Notes under the pieces: generated by a model
The model's database searches: none
Told to the model about the DNA's origin: nothing
The model's input: only the letters and a program-made list of their open reading frames with translations
Part shown: in pieces, positions 12,271-21,765 of the stretch
Numbering within the stretch: position 1 is the first letter of the stretch
Layout of the letters: every line of letters begins with the position of its first letter
Program-made: the position numbers and the translations under genes
Source of the DNA: an uncultured Rhodobacterales bacterium
Lineage (GTDB): Bacteria; Pseudomonadota; Alphaproteobacteria; Rhodobacterales; Rhodobacteraceae
DNA length: 64,000 nt
Assembly (NCBI GenBank): GCA_903873585.1
Contig: CAIQOV010000043.1
Span: 62,001-126,000 of the forward strand
Direction: 5' to 3'

Positions 12271-13794
12271 TCAGGCCAAAAGCAGGCTTTTTCCCGTCAT
12301 CTCTGTCGGTTGATCAAGACCCATCAGCGCCAGCAGGGTGGGCGCCAGATCGGCCAACCGCCCGCCTGCGCGCAGTTTTGCCCCCGCAGGCCCGCCCACC
12401 AGAATCACCGGCACCGGATTGACCGTGTGCGAGGTGTGCGGCCCCCCCGTCACCGGATCCACCATCATCTCGCAGTTGCCGTGATCTGCCGTCACGATCA
12501 TCGCGCCGCCCGCCTTTTGTAGTGCTGCAAGCGCGTGGCCCAGCCCGATATCCACCGCCTCGCACGCCTTAATGGCGGCGGGCAGGCTGCCCGTGTGGCC
12601 CACCATGTCGGGGTTGGCAAAGTTCACCACGATCAGGTCATAGCCCGTCTCAATCGCCTGCACCAATTGGTCGGCCACCTCGACCGAGGACATTTCAGGC
12701 TGCAAATCATAGGTCGCCACCTTGGGCGATTTCGGCATAAAGCGCGCCTCGCCTTCAAAGGGCACCTCGCGGCCACCGTTTAGAAAGAAGGTGACATGGG
12801 GGTATTTTTCCGTCTCGGCCAAGCGGAACTGGGTTTTGCCCTGTTTGGCCACCCATTCGCCAACCGTATTGGCCAAGAAGCGTTTCGGATAGGCCGTGTC
12901 CAGATAGGTGCTGGACAGTGCTGAATATTCCACCATGCCGAGCAAAGCGCCCCAAACGGGGCGCTTGCCCGTGTCAAAGCTGGTAAAGTTTGGTTCGGCC
13001 AAAGCTGCCATAATCTCACGCGCGCGGTCAGAGCGGAAGTTCAGGCAAAAGTAGCCGTCGCCATCTTTTGCCCCTTGGTAATCGCCAATCACCGTGGGGG
13101 CCACAAACTCGTCCATCTCGCCCTTGGCGTAAGATGCCGCAACGGCTGCTTGCGGGGTGGCGGCGTGTTCGCCTTGGGCGTTGACCATCGCCTGAAAGGC
13201 GCGGGCAACACGCTCCCACCGTGTGTCGCGGTCCATCGCCCAATAGCGGCCAATCACGGTGGCAACCTTGGCCCCTTGGGGCAGGGATACCATCAGCGCG
13301 TCGATAAAATCAGCCGCCGAATTGGGGGCCACATCGCGCCCGTCGGTGATCGCGTGCAAGGCCACGGGCACGCCTTGGGCTGTCAGCGCGCGCGCTGCGG
13401 CCAGCACATGGTTCAAATGCCCATGCACCCCGCCGTCCGAGATCACTCCCATCAGATGCGCCGTCCCGCCGGATGCTTTGAGCTTATCCGCAAAGGCCAC
13501 CACGCTTGGGTTCAGCGCAAAGCTGCCATCCTCAATCGCCAGATCAATCGCGCCAAGGTCCATCGCCACCACGCGCCCCGCGCCGATGTTGGTGTGGCCC
13601 ACTTCCGAATTGCCCATTTGCCCTGTGGGCAGGCCCACATCGGGGCCAAAGGTTGTCAGGGTTTCATGCGGGCAGGTCTGCCACAGGCGGTTGAAATTGG
13701 GCACATGGGCCTGTGCGGGGGCCGATACTGCCGGATTAGCGCCAATGCCCCAGCCATCCAGAATGCACAAAACAACGGGTTTCTTCGCGGTCAT
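12271..13794 (-). CDS. gpmI: 2,3-bisphosphoglycerate-independent phosphoglycerate mutase
   Basis: Interconverts 3- and 2-phosphoglycerate in glycolysis/gluconeogenesis; manganese enzyme of the alkaline phosphatase superfamily. 507 aa, normal length. Seen: VVLCILDGWGIG at the N-terminus, MGNSEVGHTNIGAGR with the phosphorylated serine, HAITDGRDVAP, FRSDRAREI, NFANPDMVGHTG and the metal-binding VTADHGNCE, HTSHTVNPVP. ATG 13794 has GAAAGGCG upstream. Stands 129 bp before ctpA, probably in the same transcript. Confidence 0.97.
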   Translation of the reverse strand: MTAKKPVVLCILDGWGIGANPAVSAPAQAHVPNFNRLWQTCPHETLTTFGPDVGLPTGQMGNSEVGHTNIGAGRVVAMDLGAIDLAIEDGSFALNPSVVAFADKLKASGGTAHLMGVISDGGVHGHLNHVLAAARALTAQGVPVALHAITDGRDVAPNSAADFIDALMVSLPQGAKVATVIGRYWAMDRDTRWERVARAFQAMVNAQGEHAATPQAAVAASYAKGEMDEFVAPTVIGDYQGAKDGDGYFCLNFRSDRAREIMAALAEPNFTSFDTGKRPVWGALLGMVEYSALSSTYLDTAYPKRFLANTVGEWVAKQGKTQFRLAETEKYPHVTFFLNGGREVPFEGEARFMPKSPKVATYDLQPEMSSVEVADQLVQAIETGYDLIVVNFANPDMVGHTGSLPAAIKACEAVDIGLGHALAALQKAGGAMIVTADHGNCEMMVDPVTGGPHTSHTVNPVPVILVGGPAGAKLRAGGRLADLAPTLLALMGLDQPTEMTGKSLLLA

Positions 13795-13905
13795 GGGTCA
13801 CGCCTTTCGGTAGGGTTCGCCGCTGTTTACGCGCCCGCAAACAAACGCGCAACACGCAGGCACAAGGGACGCTGTTAACCGCTGATGAAAGGAATTCGGG
13901 AATTT

Positions 13906-13982
13906 TGGTCGGAGCGAGAGGATTCGAACCTCCGACCCCCTGCTCCCGAAGCAGGTGCGCTACCAGACTGCGCTACGCTCCG
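13906..13982 (-). tRNA. tRNA-Pro (anticodon CGG)
   Basis: A 77-nt cloverleaf on the minus strand. Acceptor stem CGGAGCG pairs with CGCTCCG; D arm GCGCAGTCTGGTAGCGC; anticodon stem CCTGC/GCAGG with loop TTCGGGA giving anticodon CGG; T arm with GGTTCGAATCC. Discriminator A, and the 3' CCA is encoded (13906-13908). Reads proline codon CCG. It lies alone between gpmI and an EamA transporter gene. Confidence 0.96.
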
Positions 13983-14059
13983 ACCGTGGCAGGGGGGTTA
14001 GCCTGATGCGCGCCGCTTTGCAAGGGGGGCCGCGCGTTTGGGGCCAGAATCGGCAGGCT

Positions 14060-15052
14060 TTATGATGGGTCGCGGCGCTCTGTCGCGCGCGCTTTGCTGG
14101 TATCGAAGAATTTCAGCCACGCGCTAGAGCGGGGTTGCAAGCCAAGGTCAAACTCGGCCCGCGCTTCAGTCACGGGCTTGGTGTTTGACACGGCAGGCGT
14201 GCCTTCGCGCAGCACGATGTAGATGCCTGAAGCGATGATGATCACCGTGCCAACCAGCGTCCAGCCATCGCTTTTTTCGTGAAAGATCACCACCCCAAAG
14301 ATCGAGGCCCAGATGATCTGGCTGTATTGCATCGTTCCCACAATCGCCGCCTGCGCGCGCCTGTAAGCCGCAATCGCAATCACCCCCGCCACAAAGCTAA
14401 GCGTGGCCATCGCCGCCAACAGCCCCAGATGCGCCAAGGGCAGCGGTTGATAAACAAAGGGCAGCGCCAGACCCGAGACGATGGTGTTGGCGATCATCGG
14501 ATACAGCATGATCACAACCGAGCGTTCCGATTGCCCCGTGATGCGCACCAAGACCGAGTTCACCGCAAAGATCACCGCCGCCGCAATCGCCGCCAGATGC
14601 CCCAGCCCCAAATGCGATTGCCCCGGCCGCAGCACAACAAGCACGCCCATCAGGCCCGCGACAATCGCAAGCCCACGGTGAAGGCCCACGCGTTCGCCCA
14701 GCATGGGAATGGCGAAGAGGGTGATAAGCAGGGGAGAGGCGAAGAAGATCGGGTAAGCCTCGCTCATCGGCAGGGTGGCAAAGGCGTAAAACCCGCAAAT
14801 CACGTTCACCACCACCAAGGCAGACCGCAGCAGCGTCATGGCGGGTTTGCGCGGGATCAGGTTGCCTTCGGACCTATCGGTCATCAGCATAATCGCCACG
14901 AGGGGAAAGCCGAACAGGCCGGAAAAGAAGATGTTCTGAAACGGGCTATAGCTGGCCCCCATGAACTTCACGATGGCATCGCTGGTGGCGTAAATGGCGA
15001 AAGATAAAAGCGCCAAAAGCGCCCCGTTCAGGGTGGATGTGCGGGATGACAT
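14060..15052 (-). CDS. EamA/DMT family transporter
   Basis: 330-aa inner-membrane protein with about ten hydrophobic segments in two EamA repeats: GALLALLSFAIYATSDAIVK at the start, PIFFASPLLITLFAIPMLGE in the first half and MQYSQIIWASIFGVVIFHE in the second. Start ATG 15052 chosen over the longer frame at 15112 because it aligns with the N-terminus of the adjacent paralogue. The C-terminal tail is long and charged. Close paralogue of the next gene upstream, so probably a tandem duplication. The substrate is unknown; drug/metabolite exporters of this family carry amino acids, nucleosides or other small molecules. Confidence 0.88.
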   Translation of the reverse strand: MSSRTSTLNGALLALLSFAIYATSDAIVKFMGASYSPFQNIFFSGLFGFPLVAIMLMTDRSEGNLIPRKPAMTLLRSALVVVNVICGFYAFATLPMSEAYPIFFASPLLITLFAIPMLGERVGLHRGLAIVAGLMGVLVVLRPGQSHLGLGHLAAIAAAVIFAVNSVLVRITGQSERSVVIMLYPMIANTIVSGLALPFVYQPLPLAHLGLLAAMATLSFVAGVIAIAAYRRAQAAIVGTMQYSQIIWASIFGVVIFHEKSDGWTLVGTVIIIASGIYIVLREGTPAVSNTKPVTEARAEFDLGLQPRSSAWLKFFDTSKARATERRDPS

Positions 15053-15125
15053 GGGCAACCTGATGTTGGGGCGGAGTTCATCCTCCCTCGCGCCAAACGG
15101 GTGCGATTTCAAGCGAAATGCGGGA

Positions 15126-16007
15126 TTAGGCGCGCAGTTCTTGCGGCCGCGAGCGGCCAGCCACCGCCAACAGCGCCAGCCCAGCGGCGACGATCACCCC
15201 GATGCCCAAGGTTGACGCCAAGCTTGGCTTTTCACCCCATAGCAAGAAGCCCAGAATACTCGCCCAAACGATCTGGCTGTATTGCATGGGGGCCACAACG
15301 ATGGCGGGTGCGGTGCGGTAAGCGGCTATGATGAACAATCCGCCGGTCAACCCCAAAGCGCCCATCTGCAACCCCACCTGCCAATCGCTCAGCGTTAGCG
15401 GAGTCCACACAAATGGCATGATCCATCCCGCCACCAACACTTGCGCCAGCACCGGATACAGCAAAATCACCCCCGACTTTTCGCGGTGGCCGATTTTGCG
15501 AAAGATCAACGAGTTCAGCGCCCCTGTCACCGCGCCCAAAATGGCCGTCAGATGCGCCAGTTGGAAATGTGTCGTTCCGGGTTGCAAGGCGATCAGCACG
15601 CCGCCAAAGCCTGCCAGAATGATTGCCCCGCGCAGGGGGTCAACCGGTTCGCCCAACAGGGGCCACGCCAGCAGGGTGATCATCAACGGCATGGTAAAGA
15701 AAATGGCATAACACTGCGCCAAGGGCAGGTGGGTGAAGGTATAGGTGACAAACCCGCCGCCCAGCAGCGAGATCAACACCCGCAGGCCCGTCAGCCCCGG
15801 CAAAGCAGGGCGCAGGCTGGCGCGGCGGTCTTGCCAAAAGATTTGCGCCAGAATGAAGGGCAAGGTGCAAAGGGCCGAAAAGAACATGACTTGGAACGAG
15901 TTCATCCCATGCCCCAGCGCCTTGATCGACACATCCGAACAGGCATAGGCGCAAAAAGACGCCAGCGCCAAAAGCGCGCCTTTTAAGGGATGTGAGAGCT
16001 TGGTCAT
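15126..16007 (-). CDS. EamA/DMT family transporter (tandem paralogue)
   Basis: 293 aa, ten predicted membrane segments, two EamA repeats. Shares with its downstream neighbour the segments KGALLALASF, CYAIFFTMPLMITLLAWPLLGE and APMQYSQIVWASILGFLLWGE, which supports tandem duplication. 73 bp separate the two genes. No strong ribosome binding site before ATG 16007. Substrate unknown. Confidence 0.88.
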   Translation of the reverse strand: MTKLSHPLKGALLALASFCAYACSDVSIKALGHGMNSFQVMFFSALCTLPFILAQIFWQDRRASLRPALPGLTGLRVLISLLGGGFVTYTFTHLPLAQCYAIFFTMPLMITLLAWPLLGEPVDPLRGAIILAGFGGVLIALQPGTTHFQLAHLTAILGAVTGALNSLIFRKIGHREKSGVILLYPVLAQVLVAGWIMPFVWTPLTLSDWQVGLQMGALGLTGGLFIIAAYRTAPAIVVAPMQYSQIVWASILGFLLWGEKPSLASTLGIGVIVAAGLALLAVAGRSRPQELRA

Positions 16008-16034
16008 ATCTGTGTTTTGGCGGGCATTTAATTG

Positions 16035-16065
16035 AAAAACGCGCCCGTGACCGTCACGGGCGCGT
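16035..16065 (-). terminator. Intrinsic terminator after leuB
   Basis: Perfect 12-bp stem ACGCGCCCGTGA / TCACGGGCGCGT with a 3-nt loop (16039-16065), followed on the minus strand by a run of five T. It lies 28 nt past the leuB stop and is oriented to end the leucine operon. The other side is also T-rich (CGTTTTCTTC), so it may act in both directions, although nothing converges on it here. Confidence 0.85.
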
Positions 16066-16092
16066 CGTTTTCTTCAATTCAGCGCGGGTCGA

Positions 16093-17199
16093 TTACAGGC
16101 TGGCGTCCAAAGCGGCAATCACCGCATCGCCCATTAGCGCGGTGCTAACCGGTGTGCCGCCTTCGGGGCCCATCAGATCCGCGGTGCGCACGCCGTCAGC
16201 CAGCACTTTCTCAACGGCTTGTTCCACACGGGTGGCTTCTGCCCCCAGATCGAACGAATAGCGCAGCGCCATTGCGAACGACAAAATACAGGCGATCGGA
16301 TTGGCCTTGCCCGTGCCCGCAATATCAGGGGCCGAACCGTGCACAGGTTCATAAAGCGCCTTTGGGCGGCCATTGGCTTGCGGCAGCCCAAGGCTGGCCG
16401 AGGGCAACATCCCCAGCGAACCTGTCAGCATCGCCGCCATATCTGACAGCATATCGCCAAACAGGTTGTCGGTGACAATCACGTCAAACTGCTTGGGCCA
16501 ACGGCACAGCTGCATGGCGCCAGCGTCGGCATACATATGGGTCAACTGAACGTCGGGATATTCTTTGTCGTGAATTTCTTGCACCACATCGCGCCACAGA
16601 ATGCCCGATTCCATAACATTGGCCTTCTCCATCGAGCAGACCTTGTTGTTGCGCTTGCGCGCCAGTTCGAACGCCGAACGCGCCACACGGGCAATTTCGG
16701 ATTCGGTGTAGCGCTGGGTGTTGATGCCCACGCGCTCGTTGCCCTCCATGAAAATCCCGCGCGGTTCGCCGAAATACACGCCCGAGGTCAGTTCGCGCAC
16801 GATCACGATATCCAGACCCGCGACGACCTCTTTCTTCAGCGAAGAAAAGTCGGCCAAAGCGTCAAAGCATTGCGCGGGGCGCAGGTTGGAAAACAGGTCC
16901 ATCTCTTTGCGCAGGCGCAGCAAGCCGCGTTCGGGTTTGACCGAGAAATCAAGCTTGTCATACTTCGGCCCGCCCACGGCGCCCAACAGAACGCAGTCCA
17001 CCTCTTGCGCCTTGGCCATGGTGGCATCGGTCAGCGGTGTGCCATGCGCATCATAAGCACAGCCCCCCACCAGATCTTCGGACACGTCAAACTTGATCCC
17101 GCGCTTGGTATCAAACCAAGAGATGATCTTTTTGACTTCGCCCATAACTTCCGGGCCGATGCCGTCACCGGCGAGGATGAGGATTGAGGGATTGGCCAT
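16093..17199 (-). CDS. leuB: 3-isopropylmalate dehydrogenase
   Basis: Oxidises and decarboxylates 3-isopropylmalate with NAD in leucine synthesis. 368 aa. Seen: [39 protein letters not shown] with the substrate-binding arginines, [32 protein letters not shown] with the metal-binding aspartates, and [29 protein letters not shown] before ATG 17199 is a strong ribosome binding site. Separated from leuCD by one gene of unrelated family. A strong terminator follows. Confidence 0.97.
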   Translation of the reverse strand: MANPSILILAGDGIGPEVMGEVKKIISWFDTKRGIKFDVSEDLVGGCAYDAHGTPLTDATMAKAQEVDCVLLGAVGGPKYDKLDFSVKPERGLLRLRKEMDLFSNLRPAQCFDALADFSSLKKEVVAGLDIVIVRELTSGVYFGEPRGIFMEGNERVGINTQRYTESEIARVARSAFELARKRNNKVCSMEKANVMESGILWRDVVQEIHDKEYPDVQLTHMYADAGAMQLCRWPKQFDVIVTDNLFGDMLSDMAAMLTGSLGMLPSASLGLPQANGRPKALYEPVHGSAPDIAGTGKANPIACILSFAMALRYSFDLGAEATRVEQAVEKVLADGVRTADLMGPEGGTPVSTALMGDAVIAALDASL

Positions 17200-17292
17200 C
17201 GTAGGCTCCTATGCTTGGTCGCCGTTGGCGTAACTTGTGGGCGGCACGGGGTCAAGCGGGGGCTTGGAAAAGGGGCGAAATCCGTGGCTGGT

Positions 17293-18399
17293 TTAGGGCA
17301 GGGTCAGGCGCGCCCAAACGGGAAAGTGCTGGGTGACGGGTTCGGCCATGGGTGGTTGTTGGGCGGGCCACAGCACGGCACTGCTTTGCACGACGATCTT
17401 GCGCGACGGTAAAAGGTAATCCAAGCGCAACCCTGTGCCAGACTTCAACAGGGCGGTATCAAGGGCAGGGTCGCCCCTTTGTCCCGTGTCGATCCGGCTT
17501 CCCACCCCGCGCGGTGCGGGGTCTTGCAGGAGTGGATTGTTCAACAGCGCACGCAACGATTGCGGCAGGCCAGAGCCATCGAGCGGGTCAAGATTGGCTT
17601 GGCCCAAGATCACGAAGGGCGGTTTGGGCGGGGCATAGGTGCCGGTTTCAGGCGCAATCTTGGGCAGCGTGCCGTCTAACAGATGCAGCCACAGCGCTGT
17701 TTCATCGGCATTGCGGCGGCCGTTGCGATCTTCGGGGCCGTCAAAGATCGGCGGGGTGGCTGACCAGACCAGCAAGCGCAGCGCCTTGCCCTTTGCATAG
17801 ACCACTGGCACCTCGTAATGGCCGGCAGAGGACAGGCGCTGCAACAGGCGGGCGTCATCGGTCATGTCGGGGGGCAGATTGGCTTGGGGCAGGTCTTGCC
17901 ACAAAAGTGCGGTGAAATCGCGGATATGGGCGCGGTCTAACGGATAGCGCGACAAAATAGCCATCCCCGCCTGCCCCGCAAAGCGCCCATAGGCCTGCGC
18001 ATCGCGCGGCCCGCTGAGTGCGCCGTCATGGTTCAAATCCAGCCAAGTCGGAATGCCCGTGTTGGGCTGCAAGCCAAGGCTGTCGGCATAGACCAAGCCC
18101 TTGTCAGCCAACCGCTTTTGCAGCGCGGCCAGCGCCAAACCGTCATAATCAAAGTCAAAATTGGTCAAAACCACCACATCGGCCTGCATGGCCAAGATCG
18201 CGGCAATGTCCTGTTCCACCTGCGGCTCGTCGCCCTTTTGAAGATGCTGCAACAAAAGACCGGGGCCAGAGTGGCTGAACCGCGTGGTAAAGGTTGCAAG
18301 CGTCAGATCAAAGGCGGCAGCAAAGCTGGGCCACAGCGCCAGCGCCAAAAGGTAGGCCAGCCTTGCGCACAGGTTTGGCACAGTAAGGGAACGGATCAA
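17293..18399 (-). CDS. Secreted endonuclease/exonuclease/phosphatase family protein
   Basis: 368 aa. The ribosome binding site AAGGAGGG lies 8 nt before TTG 18399, which decides the start; the longer GTG at 18417 would swallow it. The N-terminus is then a signal peptide (LLALALWPSFAAA then F). The domain resembles the DNase I-like EEP fold: FDLTLATFTTRF, ADVVVLTNFDFD, GMAILSRYPLD, LLVWSATPPIF, VILGQANLDPLDGSG, LRLDYLLPS. Some catalytic positions differ from the canonical set (Q-N where most have G-D-F-N), so activity is uncertain. It sits between leuD and leuB, in the same direction. A periplasmic nuclease or phosphodiesterase is possible. Confidence 0.78.
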   Translation of the reverse strand: MIRSLTVPNLCARLAYLLALALWPSFAAAFDLTLATFTTRFSHSGPGLLLQHLQKGDEPQVEQDIAAILAMQADVVVLTNFDFDYDGLALAALQKRLADKGLVYADSLGLQPNTGIPTWLDLNHDGALSGPRDAQAYGRFAGQAGMAILSRYPLDRAHIRDFTALLWQDLPQANLPPDMTDDARLLQRLSSAGHYEVPVVYAKGKALRLLVWSATPPIFDGPEDRNGRRNADETALWLHLLDGTLPKIAPETGTYAPPKPPFVILGQANLDPLDGSGLPQSLRALLNNPLLQDPAPRGVGSRIDTGQRGDPALDTALLKSGTGLRLDYLLPSRKIVVQSSAVLWPAQQPPMAEPVTQHFPVWARLTLP

Positions 18400-18471
18400 A
18401 ATATCACCCTCCTTCACATGGGCGCAGCAACCATACCCAAGGAGTTAAAAGTCGGCCGAAGTCATTTTAAC

Positions 18472-18516
18472 CACCGCGACGCAAAGAACGGGTCGCAAAG
18501 ACCCTTGTGCGCGGTG
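18472..18516. other. Nested inverted repeat in the leuD to EEP-gene gap
   Basis: Outer arms CACCGCG (18472-18478) and CGCGGTG (18510-18516) enclose an inner hairpin GGGTC-GCAAA-GACCC (18490-18504), with partial pairing between them. It lies about 73-117 nt before the start of the secreted EEP-family gene and would be in its 5' untranslated RNA. It could be a structured leader or simply part of an intergenic repeat; there is no T-run, so it is not a typical terminator. Confidence 0.35.
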
Positions 18517-18613
18517 AACGTAGAATTGGCATAGTCTTGGCGGCCATGCAGACCCCATGATCTGCACGCCCCCAAGATAGCAGAAAAACTCAACAAAGAA
18601 CCTTGATCTTAGA

Positions 18614-18644
18614 CAAAGGGCGCAGGAATTTCCTGCGCCCTTTG
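18614..18644 (-). terminator. Hairpin after leuD
   Basis: Perfect 14-bp stem CAAAGGGCGCAGGA / TCCTGCGCCCTTTG with a 3-nt loop, 22 nt past the leuD stop. The downstream tract on the minus strand (TCTAAG) is only weakly T-rich, so it may terminate partially or protect the leuCD message, allowing lower expression of the following genes. Confidence 0.65.
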
Positions 18645-18665
18645 CGTGCAAATAAAGGTGCTGTC

Positions 18666-19271
18666 TTAGGCCCAGGGGCGCAGGGCGGCGGCCTTGTGTT
18701 CGAAATTGTCGATCGCCTTGGCCTTGACCATGGTCAGGCCAATGTCGTCTAGCCCGTTGATCAGGCAATCCTTGCGGTGCGCGTCAACGTCAAACGGGAA
18801 CACGCGCCCGTCTGATGTGGTGACCGTCTGCGCGTCAAGATCAATCGTCTGGCGGGCGTTGGCGCCTTTCTTGGCGTCTTCCATCAGCACATCGACCACA
18901 TCTTGCGGCATCACGATCGGCAGAATGCCGTTCTTGAAGCAGTTGTTGTAGAAAATGTCGGCAAAGGATGTGCTGATCACGCAGCGAATGCCAAAGTCCA
19001 GCAAGGCCCAAGGCGCGTGTTCGCGCGACGACCCGCAACCAAAGTTCTCGCCCGCCACGATGATTTGCGATTGGCGATAGGCGGGCTGGTTCAGCACGAA
19101 ATCGGCAATCTCGGACCCGTCGAGGTTATAGCGCATCTCGTCAAACAGGTTCACGCCCAGCCCCGACCGTTTGATGGTCTTTAGGAACTGCTTGGGAATG
19201 ATCATGTCGGTGTCGATGTTGACCAAAGGCATAGGCGCTGCGATGCCGGTCAGTTTGGTGAATTTATCCAT
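18666..19271 (-). CDS. leuD: 3-isopropylmalate dehydratase small subunit
   Basis: Small subunit of isopropylmalate isomerase, which converts 2- to 3-isopropylmalate with LeuC. 201 aa. Seen: N-terminal [16 protein letters not shown], and the substrate-loop segment [31 protein letters not shown] before the ATG; only 12 nt after the leuC stop, so co-translated with leuC. Confidence 0.97.
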   Translation of the reverse strand: MDKFTKLTGIAAPMPLVNIDTDMIIPKQFLKTIKRSGLGVNLFDEMRYNLDGSEIADFVLNQPAYRQSQIIVAGENFGCGSSREHAPWALLDFGIRCVISTSFADIFYNNCFKNGILPIVMPQDVVDVLMEDAKKGANARQTIDLDAQTVTTSDGRVFPFDVDAHRKDCLINGLDDIGLTMVKAKAIDNFEHKAAALRPWA

Positions 19272-19283
19272 CTGTCCGGTTCC

Positions 19284-20702
19284 TTACACGGTTGCAGTCA
19301 TCAAATCGCGCACATCGGTCAGGTGACCGGTGATTGCGGCGGCGGCGGCCATTGCGGGGGACAGCAGGTGGGTGCGCCCGCCACGGCCCTGACGGCCTTC
19401 GAAGTTGCGGTTTGACGTGGCAGCACAGCGTTCGCCCGGGGCCAGTTGGTCGGGGTTCATCGCCAAGCACATCGAGCAGCCAGCCAAGCGCCATTCAAAG
19501 CCCGCGTCGATGAAAATCTGCGCCAGACCCTCTTCTTCCGCCTGCGCGCGCACCAGACCCGAACCGGGAACGACCATCGCGCGGATGCCGTCTTTCTTCT
19601 TCTTGCCCTTCAAGATCGCCGCCGCAGCGCGCAAATCTTCGATGCGCCCGTTGGTGCAAGACCCGATGAACACCGTGTCAATCTTGATGTCCGACAGGTT
19701 TTGCCCCGGTGTCAGGCCCATGTAATCCAAAGCGCGCTGCACCGCTTCGACCTTGCCGCCGGTGAAATCGGAGGGCGAGGGCACTTTGCCCGTGATCGGC
19801 AGCACATCCTCGGGCGAGGTGCCCCATGTGACGACCGGCGCAATGTCTTCGCCCTTTAGCGTGATCACCTTATCCCAATGCGCGCCCTCGTCCGAGAACA
19901 GGGTTTTCCAATAGGTGACAGCGGCTTCCCAAGCGGCACCCTTGGGGGCGTGGGGGCGGCCCATGCAATAGGCGTAGGTCTTTTCATCAGGCGCAATCAG
20001 GCCCGCGCGGGCCCCGCCTTCGATGGCCATGTTGCAGACCGTCATGCGGCCTTCCATCGACAACTCGCGAATGGCTTGACCGCAGTATTCAATCACATAG
20101 CCCGTGCCGCCCGCCGTGCCTGTGGCCCCGATGACGGACAGGGTGATGTCTTTGGCGGTCACACCGGGGCGCAGCGACCCTGTGATTTCGACCTTAAAGT
20201 TCTTGGCCTTGCGCTGGATCAGCGTTTGGGTGGCCAGAACGTGTTCCACCTCTGACGTGCCAATGCCATGCGCCAGCGACCCAAACGCCCCGTGGGTGGC
20301 GGTGTGGCTGTCGCCGCACACCACGGTCATGCCCGGCAAGGTCCAGCCCTGTTCGGGGCCGACGATATGCACGATGCCTTGGCGCACATCGGAAACGGGG
20401 TAATAGTTGATCCCGAAATCCTTGGCGTTCTTATCCAGCGCTTCGACCTGAATGCGCGAATCTTCGGTCATGGTGGCGGCATTGGCGCGGTCAAGCGTGG
20501 TGGGCACGTTGTGATCGGGCACAGCGATGGTCTTTTGCGGTGCGCGCACCTTGCGCCCCGTCATGCGCAGCCCTTCAAAGGCTTGCGGCGAGGTGACTTC
20601 GTGCACCAGATGGCGGTCGATGTACAAAAGGCAGGTGCCGTCTTCGGCCTGATCGACCAAGTGGTCGTCCCAGATTTTGTCGTAAAGCGTGCGAGCGGTC
20701 AT
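19284..20702 (-). CDS. leuC: 3-isopropylmalate dehydratase large subunit
   Basis: Aconitase-family large subunit with a [4Fe-4S] cluster. 472 aa. Seen: [15 protein letters not shown] at the N-terminus, [40 protein letters not shown] cut by convention here to [24 protein letters not shown], and cluster ligands in the [11 protein letters not shown] segment. ATG 20702 is preceded by AAGGAAGAG; the longer frame to 20777 lacks a site and covers a hairpin. First gene of leuC-leuD-(EEP)-leuB. Confidence 0.97.
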   Translation of the reverse strand: MTARTLYDKIWDDHLVDQAEDGTCLLYIDRHLVHEVTSPQAFEGLRMTGRKVRAPQKTIAVPDHNVPTTLDRANAATMTEDSRIQVEALDKNAKDFGINYYPVSDVRQGIVHIVGPEQGWTLPGMTVVCGDSHTATHGAFGSLAHGIGTSEVEHVLATQTLIQRKAKNFKVEITGSLRPGVTAKDITLSVIGATGTAGGTGYVIEYCGQAIRELSMEGRMTVCNMAIEGGARAGLIAPDEKTYAYCMGRPHAPKGAAWEAAVTYWKTLFSDEGAHWDKVITLKGEDIAPVVTWGTSPEDVLPITGKVPSPSDFTGGKVEAVQRALDYMGLTPGQNLSDIKIDTVFIGSCTNGRIEDLRAAAAILKGKKKKDGIRAMVVPGSGLVRAQAEEEGLAQIFIDAGFEWRLAGCSMCLAMNPDQLAPGERCAATSNRNFEGRQGRGGRTHLLSPAMAAAAAITGHLTDVRDLMTATV

Positions 20703-20754
20703 GGCTCTTCCTTGGCGTTGTGAATTGCGGGATGGGATTGGGTGTAGCAAGACA

Positions 20755-20775
20755 GGCCCCCGCATCAGCGGGGCC
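20755..20775 (-). promoter_or_regulatory. GC-rich hairpin in the leuC leader
   Basis: Stem GGCCCCGC / GCGGGGGCC with a 4-nt loop, about 55-75 nt before leuC and just past a 28-codon reading frame. A short frame followed by a hairpin is the layout of an attenuator, but there is no T-run and no leucine-codon cluster, so this is only a candidate. Confidence 0.35.
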
Positions 20776-20786
20776 AAGGCCGACAG

Positions 20787-20873
20787 TCAGCCGCGCGCGC
20801 GCAGCGAATGCAGGGCGCGCTGAAACCGCCAAGGCAGGCGATCATGGTCGGCGATGTCGAAAAACCGGATCAT
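20787..20873 (-). CDS. Possible small protein, 28 aa, upstream of leuC
   Basis: Short frame from ATG 20873, MIRFFDIADHDRLPWRFQ onwards, ending TGA just before the leuC leader hairpin. A weak purine-rich site (AAAAGAAG) precedes the ATG. The product is basic with aromatic residues and contains three leucine codons (all CTG), too few for a classical leucine leader. It could be a real small protein, a regulatory leader or chance. Conservation in relatives would decide. Confidence 0.3.
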   Translation of the reverse strand: MIRFFDIADHDRLPWRFQRALHSLRARG

Positions 20874-20984
20874 GGCGCTTCTTTTACGCGGTTTTGGCGC
20901 GTCTCGCAAGGTAAAGGCGGGCTGGCTGATATAGGATATGGAAGATGGGCAGACTTGGACTATATTCTGCCAAAGGGGAAAAGA

Positions 20985-21620
20985 ATGCAGATCAAACGCC
21001 TAGTTGCCGCCGCTACATTTGGCCTTTTTGGCCTTGCCGCACAGGAGCCCGCCATGGCCGACGCCTATAACGGCAACGAGACGCCGAAATACACCGTGAT
21101 CCGCACCGACGGCCCCATAGAACTGCGCGATTATGCGCCGCGCATCATGGCCGAAGTGACAGTGACCTCTGACCGCAGTGGCGCCGGCAGCCAAGGCTTT
21201 CGCATTTTGGCAGGCTATATTTTCGGGTCCAACGAAGGTGGGGCCAAGGTCGCTATGACCACGCCCGTCACCCAAGCCCCCGGCGAGACGATTGCGATGA
21301 CCACGCCCGTCACCCAAAGCGGGAAAGAAGGCACTTGGTCGGTGCAGTTCATGATGCCCGGCTCTTACACGCTGCAAACCCTGCCCAAACCCAAGGACGA
21401 GCGCATCCGCTTTGTGACCTTGCCTGCCCAAAGGCAGGTGGTGTTGACCTTTTCGGGCACGGCCCGCGACAGCGCTTTGACCAAGAACGAAAGCGCGTTG
21501 CGCGATTGGGTCAAGGCGCAAGACCTGACCATCACGGCAGGCCCTTTCTTCTATTTCTACGATCCGCCTTGGACCATGCCATGGAATCGCCGCAACGAAG
21601 TGGCGTTTGACGTGCAATAG
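20985..21620 (+). CDS. SOUL-family heme-binding protein, secreted
   Basis: 211 aa, SOUL/HBP family, which binds heme or tetrapyrroles. ATG 20985 is preceded by AAGGGG. N-terminal signal peptide (LVAAATFGLFGLAAQEPAMA before DAYNG), so periplasmic. Seen: YTVIRTDGPIELRDYAPRI near the mature N-terminus, FRILAGYIFGSN, and the duplicated AMTTPVTQ motif (two copies about 15 residues apart) characteristic of the family, then FMMPGSYTLQTLPKP. Physiological partner unknown. Not obviously in an operon; the next genes start after about 145 bp. Confidence 0.9.
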   Translation: MQIKRLVAAATFGLFGLAAQEPAMADAYNGNETPKYTVIRTDGPIELRDYAPRIMAEVTVTSDRSGAGSQGFRILAGYIFGSNEGGAKVAMTTPVTQAPGETIAMTTPVTQSGKEGTWSVQFMMPGSYTLQTLPKPKDERIRFVTLPAQRQVVLTFSGTARDSALTKNESALRDWVKAQDLTITAGPFFYFYDPPWTMPWNRRNEVAFDVQ

Positions 21621-21765
21621 CTTGCTTCCGCCCCGATTCGCCGCTATGCGCGCCTGCTTATCCCTTGGTCGGGGCTTTCATTGAGGTGTGACACCTTACA
21701 TGCTATGCTGCCTGCCAAACCTTGCGCCGGGGTCTGATCGGCGCGCTTGCTTGGAGGACGTTGTC

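Noticed and set aside
13075-13878. 267-codon plus-strand frame opposite gpmI
   Set aside because: gpmI has intact motifs over its full length; this frame is low-quality antisense sequence caused by high GC.
16039-16065. Bidirectional terminator for two convergent genes
   Set aside because: The neighbouring EamA gene also lies on the minus strand and points away, so only the leuB direction is needed.
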